This document shows positions 46,521 through 57,419 of a stretch of 64,000 nt of DNA, piece after piece. Under the pieces are notes generated by a model. It was not told the DNA's origin, did no database searches, and was given only the letters and a program-made list of their open reading frames with translations. Origin of the DNA: Balaenoptera acutorostrata (taxonomy: Eukaryota; Chordata; Mammalia; Artiodactyla; Balaenopteridae); assembly GCF_949987535.1 (NCBI RefSeq), contig NC_080067.1, forward strand, positions 2,356,001 through 2,420,000, read 5' to 3'. Positions within the stretch are counted from its first letter, which is position 1, and each line of letters starts with the position of its first letter. Made by a program: the position numbers and the translations under genes.

Positions 46521-48329
46521 ATTTCATTTCACACATAATCACCTCTTGAGAAACAAATACTTGTTTGCTCCAATCTGCAGCTTTGCCACATGGAAAAATC
46601 TTTTTAAGCTTTTCCTGAGTCCATTTCAATTTCGTCCTTGATGAATTTTGTGCAGCTTAACCCTATCGGCTATTGGATGTAATATCCATAGAGGTAAAAT
46701 AAAGTACCACGAATTTCTGCTCAGCAACTTCTGTTGCTTCTTTTTCACTACAAAACCAAAACAAAGAAATACTCCAGAGGTTAAATTGGACTCCTACAGC
46801 TCTAGACAGACAGCTTTGGTGAGTTGCGTTTGTTTAGGTTTTTTATGCTTCTGGGGGTATTAATACTATTGAGTTTGGGTTGAGAAAATTTTTTTCTCTT
46901 TAGAAGCTTGAGTCAGGGGCAAACCTAGCAAATCAACACCCACAGATATTTTTTACAAGGTGGTAAGCCAAACAATCCAACTTCAGTATGTCTGCTCTCC
47001 CATAGTTAAGATGGTCTCTGTAAACCAAACAAACAAGCATAAAGGAAAAAAGAAAGAAAATGCTTAAGAACACAAATGTATATTTTAACTTACAAACACA
47101 AGTATGCCAAATACTTTTCAGAGAGCATGCATGAGAATGACAAACAATTCACGCTTGAGCCCTAAAAGCTTTCCACTCTCTCTGGCTCCAACATGTATAT
47201 AAGAGGTTTAAATGAACAAGAAAAACATGTTGGGATTAGGATTTGATTCCAAAGAGCTCTTATATCATATAGAATGACCAGGAGTTACACTAGCTTCAAA
47301 AGACACACCAAACAAAAACTGATTTTTATCAAATAGCATTAATACTTTATGGACCAAAGTTGTTTTCACAAAGTATTTACATAATGAGGAGCTTGCCAAG
47401 CTGTGTAAATGTTTATGGCGTTAGGATTCCCATCTTGACGCTTTCAAATTCAGTCAAAGGAAAAACCATGTGTTTGTTTATTTGAACTTTAAAATTTGTA
47501 ACTAGATATCAAACCGCACACTTCTGAAACACAAATGGTGGGCCCAGTTCTGACTCAGTTAACTACTTTGACAGTGATGGTCAGACACCCCAAGCTGGGG
47601 TGCTGGCAGATGCATTTTGATAAGTTACTTCATTTCTTTGTTAATTGACCCAATCACGTGTAAGTCTCAATGATATAAACATTACTCAGAAATTAATTGT
47701 TCTGGACTTGTTAATGTGAAAACGTGCCCAAGATGCTCAGAACCTCAGACGGAAATGAATAAACATAACTGTTTTTTCACAAAGTACCAAGTCTTTTCAT
47801 ATGTTATTTCACTCTTCTTGAAATAACTCCAAAGTTCTCTACCAACTTGAGCTTCTAGCTTATTTCCAACATGATTTTATGAAAGAAGAAATGAAGGGTT
47901 TAATTATCCCATTACCTCTGAGGCAATCAGTTCAGAAAAGTGATCCAAGTCACAGAGGAAGTTTCTGGAATATAATACCAGGCTCCTGATTCTTAGCTTT
48001 AAGCTGAGAAGTTTTAAACTTTGCTAGCGTGCTGTCTTTGGTCTCCAGGCTAAACCACACATTGAGGGACTGTCATGGAAGGCATGAAACCCAAGCTTTC
48101 CTCTCATAACTGCTGTTTTTCTGTCTGCTTGAGCTTCCCATTTTACAAAACGCCTTCTTCTGTCCTTTGAATCCTTTCTTCCTGTATGCTCCCTTTATTT
48201 TGCTCTTTATAAGCCTTATGATGTAAAACAGCAGTTCACAAACTTTGCTATGAGTGAGAAAATGATTGGGTAATCATTATCCATGATTTTTTCCCCTGGA
48301 ACTCTTTCTGGGTTGCATCATTCAATAGT
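46521..48329. other. Single-copy AT-rich sequence
   Basis: About 1.8 kb with no recognised repeat and no coding frame above about 70 codons. Confidence 0.45.
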
Positions 48330-48560
48330 TTTTTTTTTTTTTAATTTTTTAATTTAATTTTATTTATTTTTTCATACAGCAGGTTCTTCTTAGTCATCCA
48401 TTTTATACACATCAGTGTATACATGTCAATCCCAATCTCCCAGTTCATCACACCACCACCTTCACCCCCTGCTGCTTTCCCCCCTTGGTGTGCATACGTT
48501 TGTTCTCTACATCTGTGTCTCAATTTCTGCCCTGCAAACCGGCTCATCTGTACCATTTTT

Positions 48561-51500
48561 CTAGGTTCCACATATATGCGTTAATATATGGTATTTGTTT
48601 TTCTCTTTCTGACTTACTTCACTCTGTATGACAGTCTCTAGATCCATCCACGTCACTACAAATGACCCAATTTCGTTCCTTTCACTGGCTGAGTAATATT
48701 CCATTCTATATATGTACCACATCTTCTTTATCCATTCGTCTGTCGATGGGCATTTAGGTTGCTTCCATGACCTGGCTATTGTAAATAGTGCTGCAATGAA
48801 CATTGGGGTGCATGTGTCTTTCTGAATTATGGTTTTCTCTGGGTATATGCCCAGTAGTGGGATTGCTGGGTCATATGGTAGTTCTATTTTTAGTTTTTTA
48901 AGGAACCTCCATACTGTTCTCCATAGTGGCTGTATCCATTTACATTCCCACCAACACTGCAGGAGGGTTCCCTTTGCTCCACACCCTCTCCAGCATTTGT
49001 TGTTTGTAGATTTTCTGATGATGCCCATTCTAACTGGTGTGAGGTGATACCTCATTGTAGTTTTGATTTGCATTTCTCTAACAATTAGTGATGTTGAGCA
49101 GCTTTTCATGTGCTTCTTGGCCATCTGTATGTCTTTTTTGGAGAAGTGTCTATTTAGGTTCTGCCCATGTTTGGATTGGGTTGTTTTGTTAATATTGAGC
49201 TGCATGAGCTATTTATATATTTTGGAGATTAATCCTTTATCCATTGATTCGTTTGCAAATATTTTCTCCCATTGTGAGGGTTGTCTTTTCGTCTTGTTTA
49301 TGGTTTCTTTTGCTGTGCAAAAGCTTTTAAGTTTCATTAGGTCCCATTTGTTTATTTTGGTTTTTATTTCCATTACTCTAGGAGGTGGATCAAAAAAGAT
49401 CTTGCTGTGATTTATGTCAAAGAGTGTTCATCCTATGTTTTCCTCTAAGAGTTTTACAGTGTCCAGTCTTACATTTAGGTCTCTAATCCATTTTGAGTTT
49501 ATTTTTGTGTATGGTGTTAGGGTGTGTTCTAATTTCATTCTTTTACATGTAGCTGTCCAGTTTTCCCAGCACCACTTATAGAAGAGACTGTCTTTTCTCC
49601 ATTGTATATCCTTGCCTCCTTTGTTATAGATTAGTTGACCATAGGTGCATGGGTTTATCTCTGGGCTTTCTACTTTGTTCCATTGATCTATATTTCTGTT
49701 TTTGTGCCAGTACCATATTGTCTTGATTACTGTAGCTTTGTAGTATAGTCTGAAGTCAGGAAGTCTGATTCCTCCAGCTCTGTTTTTTTCCCTCATGACT
49801 GCTTTGGCTATTCGGGGTCTTTTGTGTCTCCATACAAATTTTAAGATTTTTTGTTCTAGTTCCATAAAAACTGCCATTGGTAATTTGATAGGGATTGCAT
49901 TGAATCTGTAGATTGCTTTGGGTACTATAGTCATTTTCACAGTATTGATTCTTCCAATCCAAGAACATGGTATATCTCTCCATCTGTTGGTATCATCTTC
50001 AATTTCTTCCATCAGTGTCTTACAGTTTTCTGCATACAGATCTTTTGTCTCCCTAGGTAGGTTTATTCCTAGGTATTTTATTCTTTTTGTTGCAATGGTA
50101 AATGGGAGTGATTCCTTAATTTCTCTTTCAGATTTTTCATCATTAGGGTATAGGAACGCAAGAGATTTCTGTGCATTAATTTTGTATCCTGCTACTTAAC
50201 CAAAATCATTGATTAGCTCTAGTAGTTTTCTGGTGGCATCTTTAGGATTCTCTATGTATAGTATCATGTCATCTGCAAAAAGTGACAGTTTTACTTCTTC
50301 TTTTCCAATTTGTATTCCTTTTATTTCTTTTGCTTCTCTGATTGCCGTGGCTAACACTTCCAAAACTATGTTGAATAATAGTGGTGAGAGTGGACATCCT
50401 TGTCTTGTTGCTGATCTTAGAGGAAATGCTTTCAGTTCTTCACCATTGAGAATGATGTTTGCTGTGGGTTTGTCATATATGGCCTTTATTAAGTTGAGGT
50501 AGTTTCCCTCTATGCCCACTTTCTGGAGAGTTTTTATCATAAACTGGTGTTGAATTTTGTCAACAGCTTTTTCTGCATCTATTGAGATGATCATATGGTT
50601 TTTATTCTTCAATTTGTTAATATGGTGTATCACATTGATTCATTTGCATATATTGAAGAATCCTTGCATCCCTGGGATAAATCCCACTTGATCATGGTGT
50701 ATGATCCTTTTCATGTGTTGTTGGATTCTGTTTGCTAGTATCTTGTTGAGGATTTTTGCATCTATATTCGTCAGTGATATTGGTCTGTAATTTTCTTTTT
50801 TTGTAGTATCTTTGTCTGGTTTTGGTATCAGGGTGATGGTGGCCTCATAGAATGAGTTTGGGAGTGTTCCTTCTTCTGCAATTTTTTGGAAGAGTTTGAG
50901 AAGCAGGGGTGTTAGCTCTTCTCTAAATGTTTGATAGAATTTACCTGTGAAGCCATCTGGTCCTGGACTTTTGTTTGTTGGAAGATTTTTAATCACAGTT
51001 TCAATTTCATTACTTGTGATTGGTCTGTTCATATTTTCTATTTCTTCCTGGTTCAGTTTTGGAAGGTTATACCTTTCTAAGAATCTGTCCATTTCTTCCA
51101 GGTTGTCTATTTTATTGGCATAGAGTTGCTTGTAGTAGTCTCTTAGGATGTTTTGTATTTCTGCGGTGTCTGTTGTAACTTCTCCTTTTTCATTTCTAAT
51201 TTTATTGATATGAGTCCTATCCCTCTTTTTTTTGATGAGTCTGGCTAATGGTTTATCAATTTTGTTTATCTTCTCAAATAACCAGCTTTTAGTTTTATTG
51301 ATCTTTGCTATTGTTTTCTTTGTTTCTATTTCATTTAGTTCTGCTCTGATCTTTATGATTTCATTGCTTCTGCTAACTTTGGGTTTTGTTTGTTCTTCTT
51401 TCTCTAGTTCCTTTAGGTGTAAGGTTAGATTGTTTATTTGAGATTTTTCCTGTTTCTTGATGTAGGCTTGTAGAGCTATAAACTTCCCTCTTAGAACTGC

Positions 51501-52390
51501 TTTTGCCACATCCCATAGGTTTTTAATCGTCGTGTTTTCATTGTCATTTCTCTCTAGGTATTTTTTGATTGCCTCTTTGATTTGTTCAGTGATCTCTTGG
51601 TTATTTAGTAATGTATTGTTTAGCCTCCATGTGTTTGTGTTTTTTACGGTTTTTTCCCTGTAATTGATTTCTAATCTCATAGCGTTGTGGTCAGAAAAGA
51701 TGCTTGATATGATTTCAATTTTCTTAAATTTACTGAGGCTTGATTTGTGACCCAAGATGTGATCTATCCTGGAGAATGTTCCATGTGCACTTGAGAAGAA
51801 AGTGTGATCTGTGGTTTTTGGATGCAATGTCCTATAAATATCAATTAAATATATCTGGTCTATTGTGTCATTTAAAGTTTGTGTTTCCTTATTAATTTTC
51901 TCTTTGAATGATCTGTCGATTGGTGTAAGTGAGGTGTTAAAGCCCCCCACTATTATTGTGTTACTGTCGATTTCCTCTTTTATAGCTGTTAGCAGTTGCC
52001 TTATGTATTGAGTTGCTCCTATGCTGGGTGCATATATATTTATAATTGTTATATCTTCTTCTTGGATTGATCCCTTGATCATTATGTAGTGTCCTTCCTT
52101 GTCTCTTGTAATATTCTTTATCTTAAAGTCTACTTTGTCTGATATGAGTATTTACTACTCCAGCTTTCTTTTGATTTCCATTTTCATGGAATACCTTTTT
52201 CCATCCCCTCACTTTCAGTCTGTATGTGTCCCTAGGTCTGAAGTGGGTCTCTTGTAGACAGCATATGTATGGGATTTGTTTTTGTATCCATTCAGTGAGC
52301 CTGTGTCTTTTGGTTGGAGCATTTAATCCATTCATGTTTAAGGTAATTATCGATAGGTATGTTCCTATTATGATTTTCTTAATTGTTTTG
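48561..52390 (-). pseudogene. L1 ORF2 relic (endonuclease and reverse transcriptase)
   Basis: ORF2p nicks target DNA and reverse-transcribes L1 RNA. Here one frame is largely kept from 52082 to 48561, broken by stops: TGA in place of serine near 50640 (KSINV to K*INV), TAA at 50196-50198 after NDFG, and one near 49428 where an arginine codon decayed to TGA. A frameshift near 52120 separates the first endonuclease piece (52123-52335, with QETH). In the endonuclease the GDFN aspartate reads glycine (codon 51942-51944), while SDHN is intact. The RT active site FADD (50268-50279) is intact. The protein cannot be made. Confidence 0.93.
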
Positions 52391-52469
52391 GGTTTGTTTT
52401 TGTAGGTCCTTTTCTTCTCTTGTGTTTCCCACTTAGAGAAGTTCCTTTAGCATTTGTTGTAGAGCTGGT

Positions 52470-53333
52470 TTGGTGGTGCTGAATTCTCTTAGCTTTTGCT
52501 AGTCTGTAAAGCTTTTGATTTCTCCATCGAATCTGAATGAGATCCTTGCCGGGTAGAGTAATCTTGGTTGTAGTTTCTTCCCTTTCATCACTTTAAGTAT
52601 GTCATGCCACTCCCTTCTGGCTTGTAGAGTTTCTGCTGAGAAATCAGCTGTTAACCTTATGGGAGTTCCCTTGTATGTTATTTGTTGTTTTTCCCTTGTT
52701 GCTTTCAATAATTTTTCTTTGTCTTTAATTTTTGCCACTTTGATTACTATGTGTCTCGGCGTGTTTCTCCTTGGGTTTATCCTGTATGGGACTCTCTGCA
52801 CTTCCTGTACTTGGGTGGCTATTTCCTCTCCCATGTTAGGGAAGTTTTCAACTATAATCTCTTCAAATATTTTCTCAGGTCCTTTCTCTCTCTCTCCTCC
52901 TTCTGGGACCCCTATAATGCGAATGCTGTTGTGTTTAATGTTGTCTCAGAGGTCTCTTAGGCTCTCTTCATTTCTTTTCATTCTTTTTTCTTTATTCTGT
53001 TCTGCAGCAGTGAATTCCACTATTCTGTCTTCCAGGTCACTTATCTGTTCTTATGCCTCAGTTATTCTGCTATTGATTCCTTTTAGTGTATTTTTTATTT
53101 CAGTTATTGTATTGTTCATCTCTGTTTGTTTGTTCTTTAATTCTTCTAGATCTCTGTTAAACATTTCTTGCATCTTCTCGATCATTGCCTCCATTCTTTT
53201 TCTGAGGTCCTAGATCATCTTCACTATCATTATTCTGAACTCTTTTTCTGGAAGGTTGTATATCTCCACTTCATTTAGTTATTTTTCTGGGGTTTTATCT
53301 TGTTCCTTCATCTGGTACATAGCTCTCTGCCTT
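52470..53333 (-). pseudogene. L1 ORF1 relic
   Basis: ORF1p is the RNA-binding coiled-coil chaperone of L1. The C-terminal domain is open at 52499-52834 (with TPRHIVIKVAKIKDKEK and RLTADFSAETLQARREW), but the frame ends at FTD, short of the usual C-terminus. Upstream, the coiled-coil region and the start near 53331 are interrupted by several stops. Non-functional. Confidence 0.88.
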
Positions 53334-53437
53334 TTCATCTTGTCTATCTTTCTGTGAATGTGGTTTTTGTTCCACAGGCTGCAGAATTGTAGTTCTTCTT
53401 GCTTCTGCTCTAAATAGGGTTTTGAAGAGTAGCAAAC

Positions 53438-53515
53438 TGTCTTGGGAAGACACAGCACACACTGGCATATCAAAGGCAGTGACTGTTTAACCCAGTATTT
53501 CCTAAGCTACTTATT
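53438..53515. other. Short unassigned spacer
   Basis: Between the 5' end of the minus-strand L1 and the SINE. It may contain a little more L1 5'UTR. Confidence 0.4.
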
Positions 53516-53530
53516 TAAAGAACTGGGTTT

Positions 53531-53890
53531 GGACTCCCCTGGTGGCGCAGTGGTGAAGAATCCACCTGCCAATGCCAGGGACATGGCCTCGAGCCCTGGT
53601 CCGGGAAGATCCCACATGCCACAGAGCAACGAAGCCCGTGTGCCACAACTACTGAACCTGTGCTCGAGAGCCCGTGAGCCACAACTACTGAGCTTGTGTG
53701 CCACAACAACTGAAGCCCGCGCACCTAGAGCCGGTGTTCTGCAACAAGAGAAGCCACCGTAATGAGAAGCCTGCACACTGCAATGAAGAGTAGCCACCAC
53801 TCGCCACAACTAAAGAAAGCCCACACAGCAGCGAAGACCCAATGCAGCCATAAATAAATAAATAAATAAATAAATAAAGTTATAAAAAAA
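53531..53890 (+). mobile_element. Long CHR SINE (CHR-2 type)
   Basis: Head 'ggactcccctggtggcgcag', body of repeated 'gccacaactactgaacctg'-like units, terminal 'gaagacccaatgcagcc' and an (AAAT)n tail ending in A-rich sequence. The flanks TAAAGAACTGGGTT at 53516-53529 and 53891-53904 are an identical duplication. Confidence 0.95.
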
Positions 53891-53907
53891 TAAAGAACTG
53901 GGTTCTT

Positions 53908-53964
53908 GTTATATATCTGAAACTAAAAGAGTACTGTAATTAATTATACTTTAATAAAAAAATA
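53908..53964 (+). mobile_element. Tiny L1 3'-end fragment
   Basis: 'ttatatatctgaaactaaaa' and 'aattaattatactttaataa' followed by an A-run resemble the last ~55 bp of an L1 3'UTR. AGAACTGGGT occurs on both sides (53894-53903 and 53966-53975), suggesting its own target-site duplication. Confidence 0.55.
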
Positions 53965-53975
53965 TAGAACTGGGT

Positions 53976-54239
53976 GTGGGAAAATTTCTTTTTCAAAATT
54001 CAAAATATTCTTTTCTTGAATAAAGCTTTCTTCTTTTCCTCAGAATTTTCCCTAATTCAGAGTTTCGTCTTCTATTCAAACTATAGGAACTATTGCTTGA
54101 GATGAAAAAGCAGAGATGGGGGGAAAAAGTGAGATTAATCTCCTCCTCCAGACTTTCATTACTTCTCTCTCTTTCTTTCACAATTATGTAATTTAGAGAC
54201 CAAAAAAGAGAAAAACTGTAAGTGTGCAATTGGTAAAAC
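53976..54239. other. Unassigned spacer
   Basis: AT-rich, no repeat recognised. Confidence 0.4.
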
Positions 54240-54301
54240 ATTGACTGAGAATGTCCTATAGGCATGGCACTCTGCTGGGACCAGAGAAACTGACAGCAAG
54301 A
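54240..54301 (-). repeat. L2 relic, left part, split by L1
   Basis: 'ggcatggcactctgctggga' and 'ccagagaaactgacagcaag' continue directly into 61614-61690 ('tcttcaagattctcaccgtg', 'tagtggggaaaactagacaa'). Together they follow the reverse L2 3' region, with the L1 at 54315 inserted between them. Confidence 0.6.
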
Positions 54302-54314
54302 GGACATGGGTCTC

Positions 54315-56461
54315 GAGGAGACCTTCAAGATGGCAGAGGGGTAAGACATGGAGATCACCTTCCTCCCCACAAATACATCAGAAATACATCTACATGTGGA
54401 ACTACCCCTACAGAACACCTACTGAACGCTGGCAGAAGACCTCAGACTTCCCAAAAGGTAAGAAACTCCCCAAGTACCTGGGTAGGGCAAAAGAAAAAAG
54501 AAAAAAACAGAGACAAAAGAATAGGGACGGTACCTGAACCTCGGGGAGGGAGCTGTGAAGGAGGAAAAGTTTCCACACACTAGGAAGCCCCTTCACTGGT
54601 GGAGACGGCGGGTTAGTGCGGGGGGAAGCTTCGGAGCCACGGAGGAGAGCACAGCAACAGGGGTGCAGAGGGCAAAGCGGAGAGATTCCCGCACAGAGGA
54701 TCGGTGCCAACCAGCACTCACCAGCCCGAGAGGCTTGTCTGCTCACCCGCCGGGGCGGGCGGGGGCTGGGAGCTGAGGCTCGGGCCTCGGAGGGCAGATC
54801 GCAGGGAGAGGACTGGGGTTGGCTGCGTGAACACAGCCTGAAGGGGCTAGTGCACCACAGCTAGCCGGGAGGGAGTCCGGGAAAAGGTCTGGACCTGCCC
54901 AAGAGGCAACAGACCATTCTTTCGGGCTGCGCAAGGAGAGGGGATTCAGAGCACCGCCTAAATGAGCTCCAGAGACAGGCATGAGCCACGGCTATTAGCG
55001 TGGACCCCAGAGATGGGCATGAGATGCTAAGGCTGCTGCTGTAGCCACCAAGAAGCCTGTGTGCAAGCACAGGTCACTATCTACACCTCCCCTCCAGGGA
55101 GCCTGTGCAGCCTGCCAATGCCAGGGTCCCGTGATCCAGGGACAACTTCCCCGGGAGAACGCACGGCGCGCCTCAGGCTGGTGCAATGTCACGCCGGCCT
55201 CTGCCACTGCACGCTCGCCCTGCATTCCGTACCCCTCACTCTCCCCGGCCTGAGTGAGCCAGAGCCCCCTAATCAGCTGCTCCTTTAACCCTGTCCTGTC
55301 TGAGCAGGAACAGGCGCCCTCAGGCGACCTACATGCAGAGGTGGGGCCAAATCCGAAGCTGAACCCCGGGAGCTGTGCAAACAAAGAGAAAGGGAAATCT
55401 CTCCCAGCAGCCTCGGGAGCAGCGGATTAAATGTCCACAATCAACTTGATGTACCTGCATCTGTGGAACACCTGAATAGACAACGAATCATCGCAAATTG
55501 AGGTGGTGGACTTTGGGAGCAACTGTAGACTTGGGGTTTGCTTTCTGCATCTAATTTGTTTCTGGTTTTATATTTATCTTAGTTTAGTATTTATAGAGTT
55601 TATTATCATTGGTAGATTTGTTTATTGATTTGGTTGTTCGCTTACTTTTTATTATTATATATATTTTTTCTTTTTTCTCTTCTTCTGAGTGTGTATGCGT
55701 ATACTTCTTTGTGTGATTTTGTCTGTATAGCTTTGTTTTTACCATTTGTCCTAGGGTTTGGTCTGTCCGTTTTTAAAAATTTTTTATGTATAGTTTTTAG
55801 CACTTGTTATCATTGGTGGATTTGTTTTTTGGTTTGGTTTCTCTCTTCTTTCTATTTTTTTTCTTTTCTTTTTATTACTTTAAAAATTTTTAATAATTAA
55901 AAAAAAATTTTATTTTAATAACTTTATCTTCTTCCTTCCTTCCTTCCTTCTTTTTTTCTCCCTTTTCTTCTGAGCCGTGTGGCTGACAGGGTCTTGGTGC
56001 TCCGGCCAGGTGTCAAGCCTATTCCTCTGATGTGGAAGAACCGAGGTCAGGATATTGGTCCACCAGAAACCTCCTGGTTCCACATAATATCAAACTGTGA
56101 AAACTCTCCCAGAGATCTCCATGTCTATGCTAAGACCCAGCTCCACTCAATGACCAGCAAGCTACAGTGCTGGACACCCCACGCCAAACAACTAGCAAGA
56201 CAGGAACACAAGGCAACCCATCAGCAGAGAGGCTGCCTAAAATCATAATAAGGTCACAGACACCCCCAAAACACACCACCGGATGCAGTCCTGCCCACCA
56301 GAAAGACAGGATCCAGCCTCATCCACCAGAACACGGGCACCAGGAAGCCTTCACAACCCACTGAACCAACCTTACCCACTGGGGGTAGACACCAAAAACA
56401 ATGGGAACTACGAACCTGCAGCCTGAGAAAAGGAGACCCCAAACACAGTAAGTTAAGCAAA
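54315..56461 (+). promoter_or_regulatory. L1 5'UTR / internal promoter
   Basis: About 2.1 kb. 54540-55400 is GC- and CpG-rich (for example around 54748-54800), 55550-55970 is very T-rich with a CTTC tandem run near 55934, and 55975-56461 leads into ORF1. L1 transcription starts within or at the first base of the 5'UTR. Antisense frames over it are artefacts. Confidence 0.85.
54326..54334 (+). promoter_or_regulatory. YY1-like site at L1 5' end
   Basis: CAAGATGGC at element positions 12-20. In human L1 a YY1 site of the same core lies at nearly the same offset and sets the transcription start. Function here is inferred. Confidence 0.6.
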
Positions 56462-57354
56462 ATGAGAAGACAGAGTAACACACAGCAGATGAAGGAGCAA
56501 GGTAAAAACCCACCAGACCAAACAAATGAAGAGGAAACAGGCAGTCTACCAGAAAAAGAATTCAGAGTAATGGTAGCAAAGATGATCCAAACTCTTGGAA
56601 ATAGAATGGAGAAAAGTACAAGAAACGTTTAACAAGGACCTAGAAGAACTAAAGAGCAAACAAACAATGATGAACAACACAATAAATGAAATTAAAAATT
56701 CTCTAGAAGGGATCAATAGCAGAATAACTGAGGCAGAAGAACGGATAAGTGACCTGGAAGATAAAATAGTGGAAATAACTACTGTAGAACAGAATAAAGA
56801 AAAAAGAATGAAAAGAACTGAGGACAGTCTCAGAGACCTCTGGGACAACATTAAACACACCAACATTCGAATTATAGGGGTCCCAGAAGAGAAGAGAAAA
56901 GAAAGGGACTAAGAAAATATTTGAAGAGATTATAGTTGAAAACTTCACTAATATGGGAAAGGAAATAGTTAATCAAGTCCTGGAAGCATAGAGAGTCCCA
57001 TACAGGATAAATCCAAGAAGAAACATGCCAAGACACATATTAATCAAACTATCAAAAATTAAATATAAAGAGAACATATTAAAAGCAACAAGGGAAAAAC
57101 AACAAATAACACACAAGGGAATCCCCATAAGGTTAACAGCTGATCTTTCAGCAGAAACTCTGCAAGCCAGAAGGGACTGGCAGGACATATTTAAAGTGAT
57201 GAAAGGGAAAAACCTACAACCAAAATTACTCTATCCAGCAAGGATCTCATTCATATTTGACGGAGAAATTAATACCTTTACAGACAAGCAAAAGATAAGA
57301 GAATTCAGCACCACCAAACCAGCTTTACAGCAAATGCTAAAGGAACTTCTCTAG
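56462..57354 (+). pseudogene. L1 ORF1 relic
   Basis: Start ATG at 56462 (MRRQSNTQQMKEQ...). A one-base insertion near 56615 shifts the frame into the 56595-56912 piece, which carries the coiled coil and NIRIIGVPEEK. A further shift near 56895 and a stop near 56990 (TAG where a glutamine codon is usual) precede the C-terminal piece 57025-57354 (RLTADLSAETLQARRDW ... LKELL). All domains of ORF1p are represented, but no intact protein is possible. Confidence 0.92.
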
Positions 57355-57419
57355 GCAGGAAACAGAAGAGAAGGAAAAGACCTATAATAACAAACCCAAA
57401 ACAATTAAGAAAATCATAA

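Larger units (their letters stand above)
48330..53437 (-). mobile_element. Long L1, 5'-truncated within its 5'UTR
   Basis: It runs on the minus strand from a poly-T at 48330 (the A-tail) through 3'UTR, ORF2, ORF1 and about 100 bp of 5'UTR. ORF1 and ORF2 are both recognisable and both damaged. The 3'UTR differs from all other L1 copies here, and the 5'UTR/ORF1 start ('MKRQRAMYQMKEQDKTPEK', near 53331) belongs to a different subfamily from the plus-strand copy at 54315. No target-site duplication was found, so the right border is approximate. Confidence 0.92.

Noticed and set aside
50640..52082. 480-codon open frame as a host gene
   Set aside because: It is L1 ORF2 (endonuclease and start of RT) on the minus strand, followed by in-frame stops.
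52599..53213. 204-codon plus-strand frame rich in hydrophobic residues
   Set aside because: Antisense of L1 ORF1; A-rich coding strands give long Phe/Leu/Ser antisense frames.
54995..55384. 129-codon minus frame in a CpG-rich region as a host first exon with CpG island
   Set aside because: The CpG-rich sequence is the L1 5'UTR of the element starting at 54315.
55934..55953. CTTC tandem run as an independent microsatellite locus of interest
   Set aside because: It is part of the T-rich section of the L1 5'UTR.
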